Shown: piece after piece, positions 34,350 to 42,642 of the stretch | Layout: each line of letters begins with the position of its first letter | Position numbering within the stretch: position 1 is the first letter of the stretch | NCBI RefSeq assembly: GCF_002870965.1 | Contig: NZ_PHSO01000005.1 | Span: forward strand, 124,001 to 188,000 | DNA: 64,000 nt | Source: Tsuneonella flava | GTDB taxonomy: Bacteria > Pseudomonadota > Alphaproteobacteria > Sphingomonadales > Sphingomonadaceae | Reading direction: 5' to 3' | The notes under the pieces: model-generated | What the model saw: only the letters and a program-made list of their open reading frames with translations | Told to the model about the DNA's origin: nothing | Database searches by the model: none | Translations under genes and position numbers: made by a program

Positions 34350-35096
34350 TCAGTCGTCGTCTTTTTCTGGCGCTTCCGGCGCGGCAGGCGCAGGTTCCTC
34401 GCCCGCTTCGGCGGCAGCGCGGCGCGCTTCCAGCCATGCTTCGGCTTCCGCTTCCTGTGCCGCCTCAACCGCGGCCTTAGCCGCAGCGACACGTTCCGCC
34501 TTGAGTTCGGAAATCAGCGCATCCTTGTCGCTGCCGAAGCGTTCGTCAGTCGGAACCTGATCCGAAATGCCCGCTTTCTTCGCTGCCTTGGCAACAACGG
34601 CATCGAGTTCGCGCTGCGAACACAGGCCCAGCGTGACCGGGTCTTTGGGCTGAATGTTCTGGATGTTCCAGTGGCTCCGCTCACGGATCGCAGTAATAGT
34701 GTTGCGGGTGGTGCCGATCAGCTTGGAAATCTGCGCGTCGGTTACTTCCGGATGGCTGCGAAGTATCCAGGCAATCCCATCGGGCTTGTCCTGCCGTTTC
34801 GACACCGGAGTATAGCGCGGCCCCTTTGTGCGGTTCACCGCGAGCGGCGCCTTGTGCATCTTGAGCACATATTTTGGGTCTTCCTGACCCTTTTCAATTT
34901 CAGCGTGTGTCAGTTCGCCTGCATGGACCGGATCGCGGCCGGTATATTTCGCCCCGGCCAGATCATCGGCCATCGCCTGCACTTCAAGAATATGCAGCCC
35001 GCAAAATTCCGCGATCTGTTCAAACGAGAGGCCGGTGTTATCGACCAGCCATGTGGCGGTCGCGTGCGGCATCAGCGGTTTGGGTTGGTCGGCCAT
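34350..35096 (-). CDS. trcR: DUF1013-family cell-cycle transcriptional regulator (TrcR-like)
   Basis: A 248-residue alphaproteobacterial protein. The N-terminal half (about 1-170) is strongly conserved in the DUF1013/TrcR family: LMPHATATWLVDNTGLSFEQIAEFCGLHILEVQAMAD looks like a helix-turn-helix, and a second similar unit reads WILRSHPEVTDAQISKLIGTTRNTITAIRERSHWN. The C-terminal 70 residues are an Ala/Glu-rich tail with an acidic end, of low complexity. The family name and its role in alphaproteobacterial cell-cycle transcription are from general knowledge of the annotation and have not been tested here. ATG 35096 starts with the usual MADQPKPLMP. Confidence 0.87.
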   Translation of the reverse strand: MADQPKPLMPHATATWLVDNTGLSFEQIAEFCGLHILEVQAMADDLAGAKYTGRDPVHAGELTHAEIEKGQEDPKYVLKMHKAPLAVNRTKGPRYTPVSKRQDKPDGIAWILRSHPEVTDAQISKLIGTTRNTITAIRERSHWNIQNIQPKDPVTLGLCSQRELDAVVAKAAKKAGISDQVPTDERFGSDKDALISELKAERVAAAKAAVEAAQEAEAEAWLEARRAAAEAGEEPAPAAPEAPEKDDD

Positions 35097-35118
35097 GGAA
35101 AATCGTCCTGAAAATAGA

Positions 35119-35144
35119 AGGGCCGCCCCTCGCGGAGCGGCCGT
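35119..35144 (-). terminator. Rho-independent terminator after the glycosyltransferase gene
   Basis: Read on the minus strand, GGCCGC and GCGGCC arms close a ten-base loop at 35121-35142 and are followed by CCTTCTATTTTC, a T-rich tail. It lies 45 bases past the stop of the 35187-36266 gene and just before trcR, so it probably separates the two transcripts. Confidence 0.65.
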
Positions 35145-35186
35145 TGCCCAATCGATTTAGGGGATTGGGCGCGTTTCGGCAAGCGC

Positions 35187-36266
35187 TTAGGGCGTTGCCC
35201 GTACTTCGCCCGACGCGACCAGCCCGGCGCGAAACTGATCGGTTGCCGCTTCCCAGCTATATTGCGCCCCGATCCGGGCGCAATCGCGAGACGAACAGGT
35301 CAGGGCGCCGGCAATCGCCCGTTCGAGCGATTCGGACAGAGCACCGCATTCGGCGGTTACAATATCGCGCGGGCCCGCAACCGGGAAGGCGGCCACAGGT
35401 GTCCCGCAAGCAAGCGATTCGACAAGAACCAGCCCGAATGTGTCGGTCCGGCTCGGAAACACGAAGACATCGGCGGCGGCATAGCATCCCGCCAGCTCGC
35501 GACCGCTCCGGCGACCGAGAAAGCGCACAGCGGGATAGCGTGCGGCAAGCTCTGCTAAAGCAGGTCCATCACCCACCACAACTTTGCTCCCCGGCGTATC
35601 AAGCGTCAGGAACGCATCGAGGTTCTTCTCCACTGCCACGCGCCCGACATATAGCTGAATAGGGCGCGAAAGATCGGCATATTCCGCCGGAGCCGGTGCA
35701 TCGGGGGTAAAGCAAGACAGGTCCACGCCTCGGCTCCAGTGATGCAGCCGCGACAAACCGCGATCACGCAATTCCGAACGGATCGACTCCGTCGCGACCA
35801 TGATCCGCCGCGCGGGAGAGTGGAACCAGCGGATATACCGCCAGAACCAGTCGGCGGGCAGCCCGGTGCGCCGCGCCACATAGTCGGGAAACTGCGTGTG
35901 GTAAGCAGTCGTGAAGGCGACTTCCTTGCTGATGCAGAAACGGCGTGCTGCGAATCCCAACGGCCCCTCTGTCGCGATATGAACCGCATCGGGAGCCAAT
36001 GCGGCCAGCCGCCTGCCGACAGCACCGGGAGCGGTGAAGGCAAGGCGTATCTCAGGATAAGTCGGGCATGGCATGGATCGGAATTGATCGGGGGAAATCA
36101 CAGTGACGTCGTGCCCCCAATCCTCCAGCACCCGAACGGTGGTGGACAGTGTGCGGACAACGCCGTTCATCTGCGGCATCCATGCGTCAGTGACGACCGC
36201 GATGCGCTGCGGCACACGAAGAGGATCGGCTTCGGCGGGGAACAAACGCGTAGTGGCGATGTTCAT
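35187..36266 (-). CDS. GT4-family glycosyltransferase (glycolipid mannosyltransferase-like)
   Basis: A 359-residue GT-B enzyme. VVTDAWMPQMNGVVRTL near the N-terminus, HIATEGPLGFAAR and FTTAYHTQFPDYVARR (about 95-130), then LYVGRVAVEKNLDAFL and SRTDTFGLVLVESLACGTPVAAFPV (about 275-300, E-x7-E region) are typical of the MgtA/SqdX-like group that glycosylates diacylglycerol or similar lipids. The start ATG overlaps the stop of the phosphoesterase gene as ATGA, so both are made together. A role in membrane glycolipid synthesis is inferred from family and partner. Confidence 0.85.
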   Translation of the reverse strand: MNIATTRLFPAEADPLRVPQRIAVVTDAWMPQMNGVVRTLSTTVRVLEDWGHDVTVISPDQFRSMPCPTYPEIRLAFTAPGAVGRRLAALAPDAVHIATEGPLGFAARRFCISKEVAFTTAYHTQFPDYVARRTGLPADWFWRYIRWFHSPARRIMVATESIRSELRDRGLSRLHHWSRGVDLSCFTPDAPAPAEYADLSRPIQLYVGRVAVEKNLDAFLTLDTPGSKVVVGDGPALAELAARYPAVRFLGRRSGRELAGCYAAADVFVFPSRTDTFGLVLVESLACGTPVAAFPVAGPRDIVTAECGALSESLERAIAGALTCSSRDCARIGAQYSWEAATDQFRAGLVASGEVRATP

Positions 36267-37183
36267 GCCGCGGCCAGCGAGCCATCGCCGCCCGCTCCAT
36301 CCGCCTGTTGCTGTTCGCGGTCACGGCGAGCAATTTCATCGGGCCAGTGGAGAATTTCCATCCGCCCGTCGAAGTGTTCGACCAGCGCGTTGCACCCTTC
36401 GACCCAGTCGCCATCGTTCCAGTATTCGACCGATTTGCCGTTGTGGCTGAATTCGCGAAACTCCGCGGTATGGATATGGCCGCACACTACGCCGTCCACG
36501 CCACGCTCCGCTGCGGCACGGGCGACGACTTCTTCGTATCGCCCGATGAACTCGACCGCGTTCTTGACCTTGTGCTTGGCGACTTTCGACAACGACCAGT
36601 ACGACAATCCCAACGCCTGCCGGACAGAGTTCACCCACCGGCTCAGCCCCATCATCAGCGTGTAAAGCGCGTCCCCCACAAATGCGAGCCAGCGGTGCGC
36701 GAGCATAACCGCGTCGAATTCGTCCCCGTGCAGAACCATCAGTTTGCGCCCGTCGGCGGTGGTGTGAAATGCAGCGCGCTGAATCTCCACTCCGCCGAAA
36801 TGCATCCCGGAAAACTGGCGCACCATTTCGTCGTGATTGCCCGGGATATAGACGATCCGCGTGCCACGCTTCGCCCGCTTCAGCACACGCCAGACGATGT
36901 CGTTATGCGCGTCGGGCCAATAGACCTTCTTCTTCAGGCGCCAGCCATCGATGATGTCGCCAACGAGATACATCGTCTCGCTGTCGGTGTGGTCGAGGAA
37001 ATCGATCAGCAGGTCGGCATTGCAGCCGCGCGTGCCCAGATGGACATCGCTGATCCAGATCGTGCGATAACGCTTGCGTTCGCCGATTTCCGGCTCCGGC
37101 ACAGTGGGCTGGCGCACGGGAAAGGCGGTAATGTTGGTCAGACCGGCCAGTTCGCCACCCAACCCGTCAATCTCATTCGTCAT
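36263..37183 (-). CDS. UDP-2,3-diacylglucosamine diphosphatase-like metallophosphoesterase
   Basis: A 306-residue calcineurin-like phosphoesterase with all metal motifs: ISDVHLGTRGCN (about 45), LVGDIIDGWRLKKKVYWP (about 72), YIPGNHDEMVRQ (about 111), MVLHGDEFDA (about 148) and VCGHIHTAEF (about 230). The LpxH/LpxH2-like group hydrolyses UDP-2,3-diacylglucosamine, but relatives act on other pyrophosphates. GGGGGAG lies seven bases before ATG 37183. Coupling to a glycolipid-type glycosyltransferase suggests a shared lipid substrate. The N-terminal 35 and C-terminal 25 residues are non-conserved extensions. Confidence 0.87.
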   Translation of the reverse strand: MTNEIDGLGGELAGLTNITAFPVRQPTVPEPEIGERKRYRTIWISDVHLGTRGCNADLLIDFLDHTDSETMYLVGDIIDGWRLKKKVYWPDAHNDIVWRVLKRAKRGTRIVYIPGNHDEMVRQFSGMHFGGVEIQRAAFHTTADGRKLMVLHGDEFDAVMLAHRWLAFVGDALYTLMMGLSRWVNSVRQALGLSYWSLSKVAKHKVKNAVEFIGRYEEVVARAAAERGVDGVVCGHIHTAEFREFSHNGKSVEYWNDGDWVEGCNALVEHFDGRMEILHWPDEIARRDREQQQADGAGGDGSLAAA

Positions 37184-37294
37184 GCGCGGGCTCCCCCCGA
37201 AGCAGATGTCCTATGCGCCTCGGGTAAGTGCCATGCGAATGTTACGCGTTCGAATCAGTCCAGTGACTGTTGAAAGAATATCAGGCGATTTCAG

Positions 37295-37909
37295 TCATTC
37301 CATTGTCACGTAGCCCGGCAGACTGGCGACACGGGCCAGCCATGCCATCACATGCGCCCTGTCCGCCAGGCGAAAGCCGCCCGCTTCGGCCACATGCGTG
37401 TAGGCATAGAGCACGATATCCGCCAAAGTCGGAGCATCGCCGACGAACCACTCACGCCCGACAAGATGCGCGTCCATCAGCGCCAGCGCATCTTCGCCAG
37501 CGATACGTTTGGCCATCACTTGCGACTGTTGCTGTCGCGACAGGTTTGCCTCGCCCACGAAATGGAGCCAGAAACGCAAAGTCGCGATATTCGGTTCGTG
37601 GTTGTACTGTTCGAAAAACATCCAGCGCAGCACATTTGCCTGATCGAACCTATCTGCCGGAATCAGCGCGCTGCCGGTCGCGAGATACCAACACGCAGCA
37701 TTGCTTTCAGGCAGGAACCGATCACCAATCTGCAACACCGGAATGCGGCCATTGGGATTGACATTGGCGAGGAATTCAGGCGTCCGCGTTTCGCCCTGCA
37801 GGATATCGTAGACGCGCCGTTCGAGTGGCAGGCCAAGCAGCGCGGCAGTCAGACGGATCTTGTAGCAATTGCCGCTACGCGGATCTTCATGAAGGATCAG
37901 GTTGTCCAT
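37295..37909 (-). CDS. Glutathione S-transferase family protein
   Basis: A 204-residue GST with a thioredoxin-like N-domain (LILHEDPRSGNCYKIRLTAALLGLPLE; NVNPNGRIPVLQIGDRFLPESNAACWYLA, including the cis-Pro and the ES glutathione-binding pair at about 65) and an all-helical C-domain (MDAHLVGREWFVGDAPTLADIVLYAYTH). ATG 37909 has AGAGAAG six bases upstream; ATG 37915 is two codons earlier. It is likely a cytosolic detoxification or isomerase enzyme; substrate not predictable. No clear operon partner. Confidence 0.88.
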   Translation of the reverse strand: MDNLILHEDPRSGNCYKIRLTAALLGLPLERRVYDILQGETRTPEFLANVNPNGRIPVLQIGDRFLPESNAACWYLATGSALIPADRFDQANVLRWMFFEQYNHEPNIATLRFWLHFVGEANLSRQQQSQVMAKRIAGEDALALMDAHLVGREWFVGDAPTLADIVLYAYTHVAEAGGFRLADRAHVMAWLARVASLPGYVTME

Positions 37910-37937
37910 CCGCATCTTCTCTTAGTTCTCATTTGGC

Positions 37938-38714
37938 TCAGCCGTTCAATATCTGCTCCGCCATTTCATCGGGCACGGCATACCAGTTTCCTGCACCGGC
38001 CGGCCGGATCGCCACCAGACACCCTCGCGCCCGGTCGAACCACGCCCGACGATAGCCGAGCGGTTCCAGCAATGCGAGGCATTCGCTATCGCGCGCATTA
38101 CATTCCAGCATTACCAGCGGCCGGGCATCGCGCAATGTCCGCACCATACCCGATAACACTTCATATTCATAACCTTCGACATCGATCTTGATCCCTGTGG
38201 GGGTCAGGCCAAGGCTGTCGAATGTCTCCACCGATACCTCTACAGCGGTAATGTCCACCTGGCGGCCCGTATCCGCCTCCAGCCGGGCGGCCTGCTCACG
38301 TGCGCCATCGGGCGTCAGGCTGGCACGGGTTGTGATCGGCAGCCCGCCAACTGTCGGTATATGCAACTGCATCCGCGCTGCTTGCGAACCCAGACCAAGC
38401 TGCCTGCGTTCGAAGCGGGGGCCGATCAATCGCTGAACGAAGGCCAGTTCCCGCCACAATACGGGGTTGGGTTCGAACGATACGATCCGCGCATCGGGCA
38501 CGATAAACGACAACGCCACCGCCGATTGCCCGCCATTCGCTCCGATATCGGCGATGAGCGGAGCCGAGCCGGAGAGCACGGCAAAGCCGCGCAGATCCGG
38601 CTCATCCGGGCGGCGCAGTACTTTCTGGCCGACCAGCATCGCACTACGCATCAGGGAATAGACACGCGGCGGGACAGCCGCCCGACGCAATGCGTTCCGC
38701 AAAGCCCTGCGCAC
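37938..38714 (-). CDS. FkbM-family methyltransferase
   Basis: A 258-residue SAM-dependent methyltransferase. The SAM loop is IADIGANGGQSAVALSF (about 54-70), then VSFEPNPVLWREL (about 78) and the FkbM signature GIKIDVEGYEYEVLSGM (about 173-189). Such enzymes O-methylate sugars or other small molecules. The start is GTG 38714, whose first base is the last base of the upstream TAG stop; an ATG at 38651 is also in frame. The basic, Arg-rich N-terminus is unusual. Possible substrates include surface glycan sugars, but it is 17 kb from that locus. Confidence 0.86.
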   Translation of the reverse strand: MRRALRNALRRAAVPPRVYSLMRSAMLVGQKVLRRPDEPDLRGFAVLSGSAPLIADIGANGGQSAVALSFIVPDARIVSFEPNPVLWRELAFVQRLIGPRFERRQLGLGSQAARMQLHIPTVGGLPITTRASLTPDGAREQAARLEADTGRQVDITAVEVSVETFDSLGLTPTGIKIDVEGYEYEVLSGMVRTLRDARPLVMLECNARDSECLALLEPLGYRRAWFDRARGCLVAIRPAGAGNWYAVPDEMAEQILNG

Positions 38715-39736
38715 TAGGCAGGCATCTCCAGCACGATCTTGCCGATATGGTCGCCCGCTTCCATCCGCGCATGCGCGGCGGCAACGTCTGCCAGCGGAAA
38801 ACTCTCATCCATAACCGGGCGGATCGTGCCATCGAGCACCAGTGGCCAGGCGACCTGCAGGATCTCTTCCGCCAGCAAAGCCTTGAATTCGTCCGAGCGC
38901 GGGCGCAGCGTCGATCCTGTCAGGCACAGACGTTTTGTCATCACCTTGGCCATGTTGATTTCCGCCTTCGCCCCCCCAAGCACGGCGATCGTCACATGCC
39001 GTCCATCAGGTGCGAGGCAATCGATATTGCGTGCGACATAGCTGCCCGAAACCATATCCAGCACAACGTTCACGCCTTTGCCGCCGGTGAATTCCTTCAC
39101 CACAGCGACAAAATCGTCCGTCTTGTAATCGATCGCCCGGTCCGCGCCGATATCCAGCGCCGCCTGGCATTTTTCAGGCGAGCCGCATGTTGTCAGCACA
39201 GTCAGACCGAACGCCTTACCCAGCATGATCGCCATCGTGCCGATCCCACTGGTTCCGCCGTGGACCAGCAGGGTTTCCCCTTCGCAAACAAAGCCGCGCT
39301 CGAACACATTGTGCCACACCGTAAACAGCGTTTCCGGCAGCGCAGCCGCTTCGCGCAGAGAAAGGCCATCGGGAACAGGCAAACAATGACCGGCGTGGGC
39401 GAGGCAATATTGGGCATAGCCTCCGCCAGACACCAACGCGCAGACCTGATTGCCGATCATGTCCGGTGAAACGCCTTCGCCCACAGCAACGACAGTACCC
39501 GCAACTTCCAGACCCGGGATCGGGGATGCACCCGGAGGGGGGGGATAGAATCCCTGTCGCTGGATCACATCGGGCCGGTTTACCCCGGCAAAGGCCGCCC
39601 GGATCAGCAGTTGCCCGGCACCAGGCCGGGGCAACTCCACTGTTTCGGCGCGAAAAACCTCGGGGCCGCCTGGTTCGTCGAAACCCATTGCCGTCATGGT
39701 AATGGGCAGTTGCTGAGAAGTATCGGATTCCGCCAT
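38714..39736 (-). CDS. NAD(P)H-quinone oxidoreductase, zinc-less MDR family
   Basis: A 340-residue medium-chain dehydrogenase/reductase of the quinone oxidoreductase (QOR/PIG3) branch. AGVNRPDVIQRQGFYPPPPGASPIPGLEVAGTV (about 50-82) and the nucleotide-binding LLVHGGTSGIGTMAIMLGKAFG (about 155) identify it; the structural-zinc cysteines of alcohol dehydrogenases are missing. AGGGA lies five bases before ATG 39736. It probably reduces quinones or enones with NADPH. It overlaps the FkbM gene by one base. Confidence 0.88.
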   Translation of the reverse strand: MAESDTSQQLPITMTAMGFDEPGGPEVFRAETVELPRPGAGQLLIRAAFAGVNRPDVIQRQGFYPPPPGASPIPGLEVAGTVVAVGEGVSPDMIGNQVCALVSGGGYAQYCLAHAGHCLPVPDGLSLREAAALPETLFTVWHNVFERGFVCEGETLLVHGGTSGIGTMAIMLGKAFGLTVLTTCGSPEKCQAALDIGADRAIDYKTDDFVAVVKEFTGGKGVNVVLDMVSGSYVARNIDCLAPDGRHVTIAVLGGAKAEINMAKVMTKRLCLTGSTLRPRSDEFKALLAEEILQVAWPLVLDGTIRPVMDESFPLADVAAAHARMEAGDHIGKIVLEMPA

Positions 39737-39840
39737 CGGTGATCCCTGTTGCCGTGATGTTACATGCGCCCGACGGCTGTGCGGATAGCGGTGTGGCCCA
39801 TTGACAGCAAGCGCAGTCCGTTGCGATGCTACAACTTGTC

Positions 39841-40044
39841 ATGGACGAGGATGATCGGCCACGCCTCAAAGGCGACGCAGCGAGCCTTCTGGCGAAGGAG
39901 GATCTCTCGCCCTATTCGCAAGACGAATTGAACGAACGCATCGCGCTGCTTCAGGCGGAAATAGAGCGGGTGAAGGCCCACCGCGACAAGGCGGCGGCGC
40001 ATCGCAATGCAGCCGAGGCATTGTTCGGGAAATCGACCGCGTGA
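39841..40044 (+). CDS. DUF1192 small protein
   Basis: A 67-residue protein. The core LAKEDLSPYSQDELNERIALLQAEIERVKAHRDKAAAHR is the DUF1192 signature found across alphaproteobacteria: an acidic start followed by a predicted coiled-coil helix. ATG 39841 is preferred over the TTG-like extension five codons earlier. Function unknown; the heptad pattern suggests dimerisation. Confidence 0.82.
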   Translation: MDEDDRPRLKGDAASLLAKEDLSPYSQDELNERIALLQAEIERVKAHRDKAAAHRNAAEALFGKSTA

Positions 40045-40196
40045 GCTGCCTCGCCTCGCATTTCTGCCGGGCGATCCTATATCTGTTGCAGATGGTTATG
40101 CACCATCCCGACCGAACAGATAAAACCCGTGTTCATAGTCGCCTTGCATACTCCTCCCCGAACGCTCGCCCGTTCCCCCGCACGAGAGACCGCTAA

Positions 40197-42572
40197 ATGC
40201 CCAGTTTCGCCCAGAGCCTTGAAAAAACCCTCCACTTTGCAATCGATAACGCGCGCGAACGTCGGCACGAATATGCCACGCTCGAACACCTTCTGCTCGC
40301 GCTGATCGACGATGAAGATGCAGCCGGCGTGATGACCGCATGCGGAGTGGATCTGGCAGAGCTGAGCGATGTCGTGCGCCGCTATCTCGACGAAGAATGC
40401 CGCACGATCGAAGTGGGCGAAGCCGGCGAACCCCAGCCGACCGCCGGTTTCCAGCGGGTGATTCAACGCGCCATCCTGCACGTCCAATCGAGTGGCAAGG
40501 ATACGGTTACCGGCGCCAATGTACTGGTCGCACTGTTTTCCGAACGGGACAGCTACGCCGTCTATTTCCTGCAACAGCAGGATATGAGCCGTCTGGATGC
40601 CGTCAGCTACATCAGCCACGGTATCGGCAAAGGCGGGCGGCAGGTCGAAAACCGCCCGGCAGAGGGCGCTGGCGACGGTAATCAGGCCGAAGGTAAGAGC
40701 GACGAGGGCGGGTCGAAGAAGGATTCCGCACTCGATCAGTTCACTGTCAATCTCAACGCCAAGGCGAAGGCTGGCAAAGTCGATCCGCTGATCGGCCGCG
40801 GGCCTGAAGTCGACCGGACGATCCAGATCCTCTGCCGCCGGAGCAAGAACAACCCGCTCTATGTCGGCGATCCCGGCGTTGGGAAAACCGCTATTGCAGA
40901 AGGGCTTGCCCGCAAGATCGTCGAAGGTGACGTGCCGGAAGTGCTATCCGATGCAGTCATCTATTCGCTTGATATGGGCGCACTGCTGGCAGGCACACGG
41001 TATCGCGGCGATTTCGAAGAACGGTTGAAGCAAGTTGTCTCCGAGCTGGAGAAAATGCCGCATGCCGTTCTATTTATCGATGAAATTCATACAGTTATTG
41101 GCGCAGGTGCGACCAGTGGCGGGGCGATGGACGCATCCAATCTGCTGAAACCCGCGTTGAGCGGCGGGACCATCCGCTGCGTCGGTTCGACCACTTACAA
41201 GGAATTCCGCAATCACTTCGAAAAGGATCGCGCGCTGCTGCGGCGGTTCCAGAAGATCGACGTGAACGAACCGACTGTTGAAGATACGATCAAAATTCTC
41301 AAAGGCTTGCGGACTGCTTTCGAAGATCATCACGGGGTCAAATACACCCCCGACGCGATCAAGACCGCGGTCGAGTTGTCGGCTCGCTACATCAACGATC
41401 GCAAGCTGCCCGACAAGGCAATCGACGTGATCGACGAAGTCGGCGCGATGCAGATGCTGGTTCCGCCCAGCCGTCGCAAGAAGAAGATTACCGGCAAGGA
41501 AATCGAGTCGGTCATCGCCACGATGGCACGCATCCCGCCTAAGTCGGTGAGCAAGGACGACAAGCGTGCGCTCGAACATCTCGAACGCGATCTGAAGCAG
41601 GTCGTCTATGGGCAGGACAACGCGATACGCGTGCTCTCCACAGCGATGAAGCTCAGCCGCGCTGGTCTGCGCGATCCCGATAAGCCCATCGGAAGCTTCC
41701 TGTTTTCCGGCCCCACCGGCGTCGGCAAAACCGAAGTGGCACGGCAACTCGCCAGCATCATGGGCATCCCGCTCCAGCGGTTCGACATGAGCGAATATAT
41801 GGAGCGGCACAGCGTCAGCCGCCTGATCGGCGCGCCTCCGGGCTATGTCGGGTACGATCAGGGCGGATTGCTGACTGACGCCATCGATCAGCAGCCGCAT
41901 TGCGTGTTGCTGCTCGACGAAATCGAGAAGGCCCACCCCGATCTGTTCAACATCCTGTTGCAGGTAATGGACAATGGCCGCCTGACCGATCACCACGGAA
42001 AAACGGTCGATTTCCGTAACGTAGTGCTGATCATGACGACCAATGCCGGGGCCAGCGACATGGCGCGCCAGGGTATCGGCTTTGGCGATGTCAGCAAGGA
42101 AGATGCGGGCGACGAAGCTGTGAAGAAAATGTTCACGCCCGAATTCCGCAACCGGCTGGATGCGATCGTGCCGTTCACGTATCTCGGCAAGGAAACCGTG
42201 GCGCGGGTGGTGGACAAGTTCATCCTCCAGCTCGAACTGCAACTGGCCGACCAGAACGTCCACATCCAGTTCGATAGCGACGCACGTAAGTGGCTGGCAG
42301 ACCGTGGTTATGACAAGCTCTACGGCGCCCGCCCGATGAGCCGTCTGATCCAGGACAAGATCAAGCAACCGCTGGCAGAAGAGCTGTTGTTCGGCAAGCT
42401 GTCGAGCGGAGGCGAAGTGCATGTGAGCGTGAAGGACAACAAGCCTTCGTTCGAACTGACCCCCGCCCCGCCCAAGGCGCGCCCGACGCGGAAAAAGGCG
42501 GCGAAGAAGCTCGCTGCGAAGAAGCAACCCGAAGCGGGGGCCGAAACCGGCAGCGATGACAGCAAGAGCTAA
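40197..42572 (+). CDS. clpA: ATP-dependent Clp protease ATP-binding subunit ClpA
   Basis: A 791-residue AAA+ unfoldase that feeds substrates to ClpP. The N-domain (about 1-145) begins with PSFAQSLEKTLHFAIDNARERRHEYATLEHLLLAL. The first AAA module has Walker A GDPGVGKT (about 224) and Walker B VLFIDEIHT (about 290). The second has SGPTGVGKTEVA (about 503), VLLLDEIEKAHP (about 571) and a ClpP-docking loop reading QGIGFGD (about 626). The last 35 residues are a Lys/Ala-rich tail (TRKKAAKKLAAKK) not present in E. coli ClpA. clpS, often adjacent, is not found in the 150 bases upstream. A strong hairpin terminator follows. Confidence 0.95.
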   Translation: MPSFAQSLEKTLHFAIDNARERRHEYATLEHLLLALIDDEDAAGVMTACGVDLAELSDVVRRYLDEECRTIEVGEAGEPQPTAGFQRVIQRAILHVQSSGKDTVTGANVLVALFSERDSYAVYFLQQQDMSRLDAVSYISHGIGKGGRQVENRPAEGAGDGNQAEGKSDEGGSKKDSALDQFTVNLNAKAKAGKVDPLIGRGPEVDRTIQILCRRSKNNPLYVGDPGVGKTAIAEGLARKIVEGDVPEVLSDAVIYSLDMGALLAGTRYRGDFEERLKQVVSELEKMPHAVLFIDEIHTVIGAGATSGGAMDASNLLKPALSGGTIRCVGSTTYKEFRNHFEKDRALLRRFQKIDVNEPTVEDTIKILKGLRTAFEDHHGVKYTPDAIKTAVELSARYINDRKLPDKAIDVIDEVGAMQMLVPPSRRKKKITGKEIESVIATMARIPPKSVSKDDKRALEHLERDLKQVVYGQDNAIRVLSTAMKLSRAGLRDPDKPIGSFLFSGPTGVGKTEVARQLASIMGIPLQRFDMSEYMERHSVSRLIGAPPGYVGYDQGGLLTDAIDQQPHCVLLLDEIEKAHPDLFNILLQVMDNGRLTDHHGKTVDFRNVVLIMTTNAGASDMARQGIGFGDVSKEDAGDEAVKKMFTPEFRNRLDAIVPFTYLGKETVARVVDKFILQLELQLADQNVHIQFDSDARKWLADRGYDKLYGARPMSRLIQDKIKQPLAEELLFGKLSSGGEVHVSVKDNKPSFELTPAPPKARPTRKKAAKKLAAKKQPEAGAETGSDDSKS

Positions 42573-42595
42573 AGCACTTCGATGAAACAAGAATT

Positions 42596-42633
42596 CGGGC
42601 GCTGTGCGGGAACGCATGGCGCCCGTTTCGTTT
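42596..42633 (+). terminator. Terminator hairpin downstream of clpA
   Basis: CGGGCGC (42596-42602) pairs with GCGCCCG (42619-42625). Inside it, TGCG-GGAA-CGCA forms a second stem with a GNRA-type loop. A T-rich tail (TTTCGTTTG) follows. This is a convincing intrinsic terminator 24 bases after the clpA stop. It also argues against exonuclease starts at 42604 or 42616, which would lie inside it. Confidence 0.75.
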
Positions 42634-42642
42634 GAATCGCCA

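Noticed and set aside
33321-35111. 596-residue plus-strand frame across the acyl-CoA ligase and trcR genes
   Set aside because: Spans two well-supported minus-strand genes and lacks any domain.
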